NCBI RefSeq assembly: GCF_001971705.1
Contig: NZ_CP019327.1
Location: forward strand, 3,224,001-3,288,000
Direction: 5' to 3'
Source of the DNA: Natronorubrum daqingense
GTDB lineage: Archaea; Halobacteriota; Halobacteria; Halobacteriales; Natrialbaceae
DNA: 64,000 nt
The position numbers and the translations under genes were made by a program. Shown one piece after another: positions 8,082-15,747 of this stretch (position 1 is its first letter; the number at the start of each line of letters is the position of its first letter). The notes beneath the pieces are model-generated. The model was not told the origin of the DNA and did no database searches. It worked only from the letters and a program-made list of their open reading frames with translations.

Positions 8082-9109
8082 GACCGCTCACCCTCGAGTT
8101 CGCGCAGTCGCTCGATTCGAACCGCCGTGGGCGGGTGCGTATCCGGGAAGATGTCCGTGCTGAGCAGGTCGTTCGAGTCGAAGGCCCGATCCTCGAGCGG
8201 GGCGAGGTACAGCGCTTCGGTGCCGCCGTCGAGCTTTCGAAGGTCCTCGTCCGGCACGGCCGTCATCGTCTCGTCGATGGTCTCGAGGGCGCTCGCGAGG
8301 GCTGCCGGTGAGCCGGTGATCGCGGCTGCGGCCTCGTCCGCGGCGTACTCGCGTTGGCGCGAGAGGATTCGGTAGAACAACACGCTCGCGAGCCAGAACA
8401 TCGCCGAGACCAACAACGTGGCGACCGCTGTGACGGTGATGACGACGATTACGGCTACGATACCCCGCCCGTCGCCGCTCCCGCTCGAGCGCCCTCCCGC
8501 TCCGGCTCCGAGTAGCCGGTAGAAGCCATAGAGGACGTAGAACGCGACGATTGCGAGGTAGTAGGTGATCGTCGGCAACAGCCACGCGACGGTCATCAGG
8601 TTCGCGTCTCGGTTCTTGAGGTGGGCGAGTTCGTGGGCCAACACGGCCTCGAGTTCGTCCTCAGAGAGCGACTCGAGGAGGGCACTCGTCACGACGACGC
8701 GGCCCGTTTCGCCGCCACCAGCGACGGCGAAGGCGTTGGGGACGTCGCTCTCGATGACGCTGATGGCTGGTTTCGCTACGTCGACTTGCGAGGAGAGTCG
8801 CGTGACCGTCGCGTGAAGCTCCGGATACGCGCTCGCGTCGACGGGACGAGCACCGAGCGAGTCGACGACCGTTCGCGGCCCGTACCGATACTGGACGGCG
8901 AGTCCGCCGAGGACGACGACCGACAGGACGAGCGGATCGACGTAGAACTCGCCGTGGTACGGTTGTTCGTTGACCCACTCGAGTAAGGGGATTCCGACGG
9001 TGTTCACGAGGAAGAGAAACGTGTAGACGAACGCGAACGGTAGACAGACGACTAATCCGAGTGCGAGGAGCATTCGAATACGGAGTTCGCGGTCGGTGGA
9101 GAGAGCCAT
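8078..9109 (-). CDS. htpX: M48 family membrane metalloprotease HtpX
   Basis: A 343-residue membrane protein with transmembrane segments near residues 13-40 and 60-75, two more after the active site (about 172-200 and 215-245), and the zinc motif HELAH (159-163) inside VLAHELAHLKNRDAN. The third ligand is likely the Glu in YAADEAAAA about 90 residues later, the typical M48B arrangement. HtpX degrades misfolded membrane proteins with the active site facing the cytoplasm. It is translationally coupled (ATGA overlap) with the downstream propeller lipoprotein, which suggests a joint role in envelope quality control; that link is inferred. Confidence 0.93.
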   Translation of the reverse strand: MALSTDRELRIRMLLALGLVVCLPFAFVYTFLFLVNTVGIPLLEWVNEQPYHGEFYVDPLVLSVVVLGGLAVQYRYGPRTVVDSLGARPVDASAYPELHATVTRLSSQVDVAKPAISVIESDVPNAFAVAGGGETGRVVVTSALLESLSEDELEAVLAHELAHLKNRDANLMTVAWLLPTITYYLAIVAFYVLYGFYRLLGAGAGGRSSGSGDGRGIVAVIVVITVTAVATLLVSAMFWLASVLFYRILSRQREYAADEAAAAITGSPAALASALETIDETMTAVPDEDLRKLDGGTEALYLAPLEDRAFDSNDLLSTDIFPDTHPPTAVRIERLRELEGERS

Positions 9110-9271
9110 GTGTGGAAACGCTTGCTTGTCATCTGTCCTGACATCTTATAATGGTGTTTGTCGTGAACCGTTTCCAGTGTGTGAGGAGTCTGAACAGGCT
9201 ACGAGTGGATACTGGTTGTACACATCGACAGCAACTGATCGTAGAGCTACTAGGTGTTTAAGGAGAACACA

Positions 9272-9279
9272 CTTATACG
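9272..9279 (+). promoter_or_regulatory. TATA-like box of the nadE transcript
   Basis: The sequence cttatacg is centred at about 9275. Transcription would start near 9300, exactly at an ATG (9300) that begins a nine-codon ORF. The upstream in-frame ATG of the nadE reading frame (9254) lies before this box and is therefore unlikely to be the translation start. Confidence 0.55.
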
Positions 9280-9299
9280 AGACGTTTGTCTAACTATCT

Positions 9300-9329
9300 A
9301 TGGAAAAACGTGGTGTTCAACTCCCGTGA
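9300..9329 (+). CDS. Leaderless micro-ORF (MEKRGVQLP) upstream of nadE
   Basis: Codons ATG (9300-9302) to TGA (9327-9329) encode nine residues. The ATG is at the expected transcription start, 25 bases from the TATA centre, and the TGA overlaps the GTG start of nadE (9326-9328) in a GTGA arrangement. This would let terminating ribosomes restart on nadE. No protein-level evidence is available; it may be chance. Confidence 0.35.
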   Translation: MEKRGVQLP

Positions 9330-10219
9330 ACGCAAACGTCGAAACAGTCGACAGCGCCAGTGTCGAACTAGCTGGTACATCGTTCCTAACGGACCGTTCG
9401 AGACTCGAGGCTGTACGGTCTCGGGTCGTCAGCGACATTCGGACGTCCGTCGAGGACGCGAGCGCAGAGGGCGTCGTCGTCGCGATGAGCGGCGGAATCG
9501 ACTCGACCGTGACGACCGCACTCGCCGTCGACGCGGTCGGAAGCGACAGCGTGCTCGGTCTCGGTCTACCGTGTCACAAAACTGAGCACGTCGACGTCAG
9601 CGACGCTCGAACCATTGCGGACGGACTGGGAATCGAGTTCGAAGAACGTAGCCTTCGGCCGATGCTCGAGGCGTTCGAGGAGACGGTCGTCGGTTCGCTC
9701 GAGTCCTGGACGGACGAGACCGACGCTGATCGCCCTCGCGAGCGAAATCACGCGATCGGCAACGTGATCGCGCGCTTGCGGATGTGCTGTGCGTACTACG
9801 CGGCAAATCGCCAACGGCGGCTTGTCCTCGGAACGGCGAACCGTTCGGAGCTGTTGCTGGGGTACTTCACCAAATACGGCGACGGCGCGGCCGATACGTA
9901 TCCGATCGGTGACCTCTATAAAACTGAAGTTCGCGCACTTGCAAAGCGAATCGGCGTTCCAAAACGGATCGTCAGTAAGGAGCCGACCGCTGGATTCTGG
10001 GCGGCACAGACTGACGCCGACGAGCTGGGTGCGACCTACGACACCATCGATCCGCTGCTTCACCAGCTCGTCGATGAAAACACCTCGATCACGGATGCCG
10101 CAGACGCGCTCGGAATCGATCGGCAAACGGCCCGGTCGATCGCGTGGCTCTGTACTGAAACACGGCACAAACGCAAAATGCCACAGACACCCGGTATCGC
10201 GGATCGTCCGCTCGTGTAA
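9326..10219 (+). CDS. nadE: NAD(+) synthetase
   Basis: Catalyses the last step of NAD synthesis, amidation of deamido-NAD with ATP and ammonia or glutamine. The ATP pyrophosphatase motif SGGIDS is at residues 55-60 from the GTG start at 9326, followed by LGLGLPC, the NVIARLRM helix, LGTANRSELLLGYFTKYGDGAADTYPIGDLYKTEVR and a KEPTAGF segment, all typical of the family. There is no nitrilase domain, so ammonia-dependent activity is expected. An open frame extends upstream to 9254, but a TATA box at 9272 argues for the later start (297 residues). The C-terminal 50 residues contain an HTH-like segment (SITDAADALGIDRQTARSIA). Confidence 0.93.
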   Translation: MNANVETVDSASVELAGTSFLTDRSRLEAVRSRVVSDIRTSVEDASAEGVVVAMSGGIDSTVTTALAVDAVGSDSVLGLGLPCHKTEHVDVSDARTIADGLGIEFEERSLRPMLEAFEETVVGSLESWTDETDADRPRERNHAIGNVIARLRMCCAYYAANRQRRLVLGTANRSELLLGYFTKYGDGAADTYPIGDLYKTEVRALAKRIGVPKRIVSKEPTAGFWAAQTDADELGATYDTIDPLLHQLVDENTSITDAADALGIDRQTARSIAWLCTETRHKRKMPQTPGIADRPLV

Positions 10220-10286
10220 CGATCTCGCGTCGATCGGCTGACTCGGACGAACGATTCACTCGGACGATCGGTCGGCTCGCGTCGAT

Positions 10287-10721
10287 TCACTCGAGCGTTC
10301 CGGCGTACAGCGCCGTGTTGCGCCACCAGAAGAGTCCCCACGAGAGCATGAAGCCGCCGCCCATCGCGAGAATGTCCTGGACGATGCGTGGCAGGCCGAT
10401 GGTGACGATTGCGGCGAGCACGATCGCCGAGCCGAGGGCAGCACCAACGAGGACGAACAGGAGGTCTCCAACAATGTGCGCCTGTGATTGCTCCCAGTAG
10501 TGTTGGCGCTCCTCGTCGTACCAGGGGCCGATAAAGATCAATACCGGCGCCATCGCGGTGATGATGGGGATCACCTCGAAGGACTGCGGTACTCCGGCCG
10601 GTCTGAACACGTAGAAGTTGAGCAACTCGGCGACGAGCACCATCCCGAACAGGCCGATCAAGAGCCAGCCCCAGCGCGGAAGCGATTCCTTGTCCATGGA
10701 GGAAGACGATTCCGCCGTCAA
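10287..10721 (-). CDS. Small multi-pass membrane protein, unknown function
   Basis: A 144-residue protein with four likely transmembrane segments (WGWLLIGLFGMVLVAELLNF; VIPIITAMAPVLIFIGPW; DLLFVLVGAALGSAIVLAAI; ILAMGGGFMLSWGLFW) and no recognised domain. The start is probably the TTG at 10719-10721 (complement): a perfect Shine-Dalgarno AGGAGG (10728-10733) lies six bases before it. The ATG at 10697 is the alternative and would lose eight residues. It follows the HTH gene on the same strand with 24 bases between them, so the two form an operon. Confidence 0.75.
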   Translation of the reverse strand: MTAESSSSMDKESLPRWGWLLIGLFGMVLVAELLNFYVFRPAGVPQSFEVIPIITAMAPVLIFIGPWYDEERQHYWEQSQAHIVGDLLFVLVGAALGSAIVLAAIVTIGLPRIVQDILAMGGGFMLSWGLFWWRNTALYAGTLE

Positions 10722-10727
10722 AATAAT

Positions 10728-10733
10728 CCTCCT
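10728..10733 (-). promoter_or_regulatory. Strong Shine-Dalgarno AGGAGG before a TTG start
   Basis: On the minus strand AGGAGG, then ATTATT, then TTG. As the second gene of an operon, the membrane protein would need such a site; it decides the start in favour of TTG. Confidence 0.6.
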
Positions 10734-10745
10734 ATTTGCTGATGA

Positions 10746-11039
10746 TTATTCGGCGCAGCAGGCGTCCTTCTTCGGTGACTCCTCGACGCCGTTTCCGTCG
10801 GCCGCGACGGGTTCCTCGATCCGATAGAGGCTCTGTCGGGCGTCAGCAAAGTAAATATCTTCGTCGACGATTCCAATGTCCTCTAGCCGCTCGAGTGCGT
10901 AGCGAACGGTTCGGGCAGACAACATCGACTCTTCGACGATCTGCTTTTGGGTCAACGGACCATCGTACTCGAGTACCTTGAAGACGAGTTTGGCACTCGG
11001 TGGCAAATCTTCGATGTTCTCCCCGTCGGTCTGTGCCAT
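10746..11039 (-). CDS. Small MarR-like winged-helix regulator
   Basis: A 97-residue protein: LPPSAKLVFKVLEYDGPLTQKQIVEESMLSARTVRYALERLEDIGIV is a clear winged helix-turn-helix (residues about 13-60), with the recognition helix at SARTVRYALERL. The C-terminus carries a Cys pair (DACCAE). Start ATG at 11037-11039 (complement); a TATA-like element (cataaaagtt, 11065-11074) is 30 bases upstream, so translation is nearly leaderless. It heads an operon with the membrane protein. A 14-base palindrome lies 135 bases upstream of its start. Confidence 0.85.
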   Translation of the reverse strand: MAQTDGENIEDLPPSAKLVFKVLEYDGPLTQKQIVEESMLSARTVRYALERLEDIGIVDEDIYFADARQSLYRIEEPVAADGNGVEESPKKDACCAE

Positions 11040-11064
11040 ACTACGAATCGAAAGGTCCCAGAAG

Positions 11065-11074
11065 CATAAAAGTT
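11065..11074 (-). promoter_or_regulatory. TATA-like box of the small HTH gene
   Basis: Minus-strand AACTTTTATG centred about 30 bases before the ATG at 11039. Confidence 0.45.
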
Positions 11075-11167
11075 GAGCCTCGCCAGCGGGATCACCCGAC
11101 ATAAATTTCGGCAGAGGAATTATCGTATATTGTCTCTATGGCGGTCCAAGTGCTAGAAATACATATT

Positions 11168-11181
11168 TGACTGGCCAGTCA
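11168..11181. promoter_or_regulatory. Perfect 14-bp palindrome, TetR-type operator candidate
   Basis: TGACTGGCCAGTCA is a perfect inverted repeat, followed directly by GTCA, so half-site TGAC/GTCA occurs three times. The form resembles operators of TetR/AcrR-family regulators. It sits between the end of the acyl-CoA ligase gene and the promoter of the small HTH gene. No TetR-family gene is visible in this window. Confidence 0.5.
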
Positions 11182-11242
11182 GTCAATGGCGAGGATTGCG
11201 GGAGTCGAGAGTCGACGATCACCTGCCCACTTGGCACCGTAC

Positions 11243-12853
11243 TTATCCTTCACCGACCAGTCGATCCTCGTCCTCCCACTCGCGCTCGCGAAGTTCGTAC
11301 TTCTGTGTCTTTCCGGTCGCAGTCTTCGGTAGGTCTTCGACGTATTCGATCTGTCGAACTACTTTGTAACTCGCGAGGTGCTCGCGGGTAAATTCGGTCA
11401 ACTCCTCCGGTGAAACCGGCGGTTGATCCGGCGAACCACTCGAGGGCACGACGAACGCTTTCGGCGTCTCTCCCCACTCCTCGCTCGGAGCCGGGATGAC
11501 TGCAGCGTCCCCAACGGCGTCGTGATCGAACAGCGTGTCCTCGAGTTCGATGCTCGAGATGTTCTCGCCGCCGGAGATGATGATGTCTTTCTTCCGGTCG
11601 CGGATGGCGATCATCCCGTTCTCGTCGACCGACGCGAGGTCGCCGGTGTGGAAGTAGCCCTCGAGACGGCCGCTGAACGCTTCGTCGGTCTCCTCAGGCT
11701 TGTTCCAGTAGCGGTCCATAATCTGATTGCCGCGGACGACGATTTCGCCGAGCGTTGCATCGTCTCGCGGGACGTCGGTACCGTCCTCGTCGACGACGCG
11801 GACATCGGTACCGAGAACGCCCATTCCCTGGCGTTTCTTGAGTTCGTAGCGATTCTCGTCGGTCAGGAGCCGTTTCGCATCGGAAATGGTGATCAGCGGT
11901 CCGGTTTCGGTTGCCCCGTAGAGGTGTTTCAGGTACCAGCCGAACTCCTCTTCGACGGCGCGAATGGTCGCTTCCGGCGGCGAGCTGCCGGCAGTCGTCG
12001 CTCGCACCCGGTGTTCGCCCATCATCTCGGGTTCGCCTTCTGTCTCGTAGTAGTCGATCAACTGATTGAGCACCGCCGGTGCAGCACAGAGGAACGACAC
12101 GTCTTCGGTCGTAATCGCCTCGACGACCTCGTCGGCGTTGACGCCGCGGGTACAGACGTGCGTCGCACCCATTCCGGTCACCGCGTAAATGTGGCCCCAC
12201 CCGTTGACGTGGAACATCGGTAGCGTCCAGAGGTAGACGTCGTCATCGGTGATCTCGTGATACATCGACATCAAGTACGCGTGAACGGTTTCCGTTCTGT
12301 GCGTTCGACAGACGCCCTTCGGATCGCCCGTCGTCCCCGAGGTGTAGTTGATCGTAATAATCTCGTCTTCGGCCAACTCGGGTGCGTCGAACTCGGTCCC
12401 CGCCTCCTCGAGTACGGTGTCGAAATCCTCCCACTGACCGTCCACCACGTCCGTCTCGTTCGTCACGAACGTCTCCGTCGGCACGTCCTCGAGGATCGGC
12501 TCGATTTTTTCGGCGTACTCGTAATCCGCGTAGACCGCGTCGACGCCCGCATCCGAGAGAATGTACTCGTAATCGTCCGGAGTCAGCCGATAGTTCAGCG
12601 GCGTAAAGATCGCACCCAGTTGCATCGCACCGTAGGCCGCCTCGAGATGATAGTGCGTGTTCGGATCGAGCACTCCAACTCGATCACCTTTCTCGATTCC
12701 GCGTTCTGCTAACGCCGCCGAAAACCGATCGACTCGCTCGCCAAACTCCTCGTACGTGAATCGCTCCCCCGTAGTCCCGACAATCGCCGTTTCGTCTCCG
12801 TAGTGGGCTCGTGCCTGCTCGAGAAAATCGGTCACGATGAGTGGCGTCTTCAT
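11243..12853 (-). CDS. Long-chain fatty acid-CoA ligase / acyl-CoA synthetase
   Basis: A 536-residue member of the ANL superfamily: activates a carboxylic acid with ATP to an acyl-adenylate and transfers it to CoA. Motifs: P-loop YTSGTTGDPKG (170-180), YGATETGP (adenine-binding region, about 315), YFHTGDLASVDENG and RKKDIIISGGENIS (A8 hinge), and the catalytic Lys in PKTATGKTQK near the C-terminus. Start: ATG at 12851-12853 (MKTPLIVTDFL); the longer frame to 12880 adds nine unlikely residues. The closest haloarchaeal types are annotated as medium/long-chain ligases; the chain length cannot be read from sequence. It stands alone, so no pathway context. Confidence 0.9.
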   Translation of the reverse strand: MKTPLIVTDFLEQARAHYGDETAIVGTTGERFTYEEFGERVDRFSAALAERGIEKGDRVGVLDPNTHYHLEAAYGAMQLGAIFTPLNYRLTPDDYEYILSDAGVDAVYADYEYAEKIEPILEDVPTETFVTNETDVVDGQWEDFDTVLEEAGTEFDAPELAEDEIITINYTSGTTGDPKGVCRTHRTETVHAYLMSMYHEITDDDVYLWTLPMFHVNGWGHIYAVTGMGATHVCTRGVNADEVVEAITTEDVSFLCAAPAVLNQLIDYYETEGEPEMMGEHRVRATTAGSSPPEATIRAVEEEFGWYLKHLYGATETGPLITISDAKRLLTDENRYELKKRQGMGVLGTDVRVVDEDGTDVPRDDATLGEIVVRGNQIMDRYWNKPEETDEAFSGRLEGYFHTGDLASVDENGMIAIRDRKKDIIISGGENISSIELEDTLFDHDAVGDAAVIPAPSEEWGETPKAFVVPSSGSPDQPPVSPEELTEFTREHLASYKVVRQIEYVEDLPKTATGKTQKYELREREWEDEDRLVGEG

Positions 12854-13085
12854 ACACCAAAATCTATCACGATCGATCATTTACGCATTTCGATCACCAG
12901 GCAAACCGACTCTCCGATTTCACGACCAAAATCACCGGCAAGCGTCCCGGTGTGTCTGCTCCTAATCTCGCTTCCCCCGATGCAGTTTCACTCGAGTTCC
13001 TCCTCCGACTCGCCCGTCGAAAACGACTGCCACCGGCCTCCGTCGCCGCGCGGACCAGTACCCACCTCACGGTAGCCGGGGACGG

Positions 13086-14270
13086 TTAGAGTTGCTTCCA
13101 GACGTCTTCGTCGTCCTCGAACCCTTCCTCGTCCAGATCTGAGAACTCGTCGATCCCCTCGAGATCCATCTCTTCGGGCGTAATCGCCGGTTCATCACCG
13201 TCGCCACTCGAGTCGCCGTGCTCCGAGAGGTTCATCTCCGGCCAGGCCGTTTCCTCCCACTGTCCACGCTCGCTGTAGTAGTAGACGACGCCATCGTTGA
13301 CCACGGCGAAGAGCCCACGTTGTGTGTCGTGGACGACGCGCTCGTTCGTATCGATCGCGACGTCGACGACGTCCTCGAGCGTATCGAGCGAGACGTGATA
13401 GTTCCCGATCCACATCGGGATCGACCCCTTCGAGATCCACTCGGCGTAGCGGCGTTCGTGAATTTTGCGCCGGGCAACCGTTTCGTCGACCGGCGTGCGC
13501 CGGACGATTCCCACCGCCCCGGCGAGCGAAATCGTTCCGAGCAGTGACAATCCGGCGATCAACGCGAGCGAGCGCGACTCAGTCGTCTCCTCGGTCCCCG
13601 TCTGCTGGGTCGCCGTCTCCGACACCGACGCCGAATCCCCGAGCCAGTAGGCCGTCGAGGTCACCTCGAACGGCGTCGTCGCCTCGTCGGTTCCCTCCGC
13701 GCCACCAGTATCGTAGGCAACCGACAACACGAACTCGAGGTCCACGTCGCCGACGCCGCCGAGTTCCTGCTCGAGTTCGTACTGTCGGTCTCGGTACGAT
13801 TCGACGTCGATCGTCTCCGAGGACGTCGCGACGCCGTCTTCGACGGTCGGCGATTCCTCGAGTACCGTATGGCTCTCGTTCCAGAACACGTCGCCGTCTC
13901 GCGTCGCCTCGTATCGCGCCTCGAGTTCGTGTGTCACCTCTGTATCGTCGACCGAGACGTCTTCGCGTTCGCTCTGAACCGTCGTCTCGGGCTCGAGGGT
14001 CAACTCCGGCGAGTCGTTGAGCATGTAGACGTCGTTGTTCTCGAGATACTCTCCCTCGTTCCAGAGCGTCCCGTCTTGAACGACCTCAGCGCCTGTGTGC
14101 AACTCCGTCGAGACGTGTTCGTCCGCGTACTGTGCTTCCGTCGTCGTCGATGGGTTCCCAACGGCCCATCCCGACGCGACGAGTGCGAGCGTACCGATCA
14201 CGACCAGTGCAATCGCGATCGCTCTGCCGTACTCGGCGAACAGCAAGTCGAGTCGTGCGTTATCGATCAC
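13086..14270 (-). CDS. DUF5305-type membrane protein
   Basis: A 394-residue protein with an N-terminal transmembrane segment (IAIALVVIGTLALVASGWAV, about 16-36), an external beta-rich region of about 200 residues with recurring 'EVTSTAYWLGDS'-like strands, a second transmembrane segment (SLALIAGLSLLGTISLAGAVGIV, about 232-255) and a cytoplasmic C-terminal domain of about 135 residues (WISKGSIPMWIGNYHVSLDTLEDVVDVAIDTNERV). This layout matches haloarchaeal DUF5305 proteins, whose function is unknown but which recur next to signal peptidase genes. It lies downstream of the signal peptidase on the same strand, with 198 bases between. Confidence 0.8.
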   Translation of the reverse strand: MIDNARLDLLFAEYGRAIAIALVVIGTLALVASGWAVGNPSTTTEAQYADEHVSTELHTGAEVVQDGTLWNEGEYLENNDVYMLNDSPELTLEPETTVQSEREDVSVDDTEVTHELEARYEATRDGDVFWNESHTVLEESPTVEDGVATSSETIDVESYRDRQYELEQELGGVGDVDLEFVLSVAYDTGGAEGTDEATTPFEVTSTAYWLGDSASVSETATQQTGTEETTESRSLALIAGLSLLGTISLAGAVGIVRRTPVDETVARRKIHERRYAEWISKGSIPMWIGNYHVSLDTLEDVVDVAIDTNERVVHDTQRGLFAVVNDGVVYYYSERGQWEETAWPEMNLSEHGDSSGDGDEPAITPEEMDLEGIDEFSDLDEEGFEDDEDVWKQL

Positions 14271-14468
14271 AGTTAGTTACCCCTAGAGAGACAGCGGTGC
14301 TGACCCTCCGTTTCCATCCCCGCAGTAATCCCCAACCGCAAACGGTTGAAACTATCACTCGGGTATAATTATCACTTCCGTTCATTATAACTATACTGGC
14401 CAAACCGAGACGATCTACCGATGCGGTAGCGGATCGCCCGTCGCGGCCGAAATCGCGTTCGAACCCGA

Positions 14469-15638
14469 TCATCGCCACTCCCGAATTTTTCGACGGACTC
14501 GAGTCGCCAGCGAGACGTGCACGCCAGTGCTTCGAATCCGAATGTCGTTTCGTCCGAACACGGCGAGGACGAGCATAACGGCAACGCCGACGATGACGCC
14601 GTTGACGGCGGCGATTGCAACGAGTGGATGCCCAGTGTGGAGCCACTCGATCACGGACGGTGGTAAGAGGGCGATATACCGGTGCTCCTCGACGGACCGC
14701 GTGTACTCGCCAGTCTCCTCGGGTGCAGTGAGCGAGACCGTCGCCTCTCCACTCGAGCGCGGGCCGACCGTCTGTCGATCCGGATCGGTACTGACGGACT
14801 CGCGATCACTCTCGTGGATCGCGACGATCGGCAGGTAGCCCGCATTGTCGACCGTCTGTGTCAACTCGCCAGTCTCTCCGGGCTCGAGTTCTTGTGGGTC
14901 GTCACCCGGGGACGTGGTGCTCGCGATTCCGTACTCGACGGTTCCCGACGGGATCACCATCGCCGCCGTCGCTCCTGTGACGAAGACGAGTAAGACGACG
15001 CCCAGCACCGTCCACAACGCGATGACGTTCGGTCGCGAGCGCGAGCGTGTCGCCTCCCGGCGCCCGGGCCCGAGTCGCTCGAGGAGGATTCCGAAGCCGA
15101 GCAAGGCGACACCGAGGCCCACGAGCACTGCGCCGGCCGAATCGAAGTCGGTCGGTTCCGACAACCCGACCGTCGACGCAACCGTTCCGAACGCCGATTC
15201 CACGCCACCCTGAATGCCCATAATCGCCGTCCCCAGGTGTGGAATCGTGACGGGGTCGCCGCCGAGTTCCCACGCGGTCGCGACGATCTGATCGTCCGTG
15301 ACGTGTGGCTCGTCGCTATCTTGATCCGTGAACGGATTCGCGTCGCCACTCGTGACGTACCCTTCCTCCGTTTCGTCGACGATTCGATGCGTGGTCAACT
15401 CACCGTCGTGTAACTCTCGAGCCTCGAAGACGACCACGTCACCCTCTTCGGGCGATCCCGTCACGGCGCTCGGAACCGAGACGAAGCCGTCTCCCGCGTC
15501 CATCGTCGGCTCCATGCTGCCGGTCGCGACGTACCCGAGCAAAATGGGCTGGCCGAGGAGCTGGCCGACCAATAACAACACGATGACGAGCGCGACGACA
15601 CCGCCCAGCACTCGCTTAAGGAGTGTTCCCGTCGTCAC
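14469..15638 (-). CDS. Signal peptidase I (archaeal/SipW type) with C-terminal extension
   Basis: A 389-residue membrane serine protease that removes signal peptides outside the membrane. The first 160 residues are the S26B domain: an N-terminal anchor (12-29), Ser41 in TGSMEPT, the catalytic His84 in LTTHRIV and Asp99 in GDAN. His instead of Lys as base is normal for archaeal, ER and SipW enzymes. Unusual is the large second half: a transmembrane segment around 165-185, another near 205-230, an external beta-rich domain (VEYGIASTTSPGDDP onwards) and a last transmembrane segment around 335-360. It lies between secreted-protein genes, as expected for a dedicated peptidase. Confidence 0.88.
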   Translation of the reverse strand: MTTGTLLKRVLGGVVALVIVLLLVGQLLGQPILLGYVATGSMEPTMDAGDGFVSVPSAVTGSPEEGDVVVFEARELHDGELTTHRIVDETEEGYVTSGDANPFTDQDSDEPHVTDDQIVATAWELGGDPVTIPHLGTAIMGIQGGVESAFGTVASTVGLSEPTDFDSAGAVLVGLGVALLGFGILLERLGPGRREATRSRSRPNVIALWTVLGVVLLVFVTGATAAMVIPSGTVEYGIASTTSPGDDPQELEPGETGELTQTVDNAGYLPIVAIHESDRESVSTDPDRQTVGPRSSGEATVSLTAPEETGEYTRSVEEHRYIALLPPSVIEWLHTGHPLVAIAAVNGVIVGVAVMLVLAVFGRNDIRIRSTGVHVSLATRVRRKIREWR

Positions 15639-15747
15639 GGTTTGACCACCCGAAGGCGTCCGTTCGGCTGAATTCGCCTCGACGGTGACCGTACTCGCTT
15701 CGACGATGGTTGTACTCGCTTCCCCAGTTTTCGTTCGGACGTGCGAG

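Noticed and set aside
9254-9325. N-terminal extension of NadE from the ATG at 9254
   Set aside because: The TATA-like box at 9272-9279 lies inside it, and the extension has no family resemblance; the GTG at 9326 is preferred.
11186-11332. Short plus-strand ORF starting after the TGACTGGCCAGTCA palindrome
   Set aside because: It overlaps the end of the acyl-CoA ligase on the other strand and shows no conserved-looking sequence.
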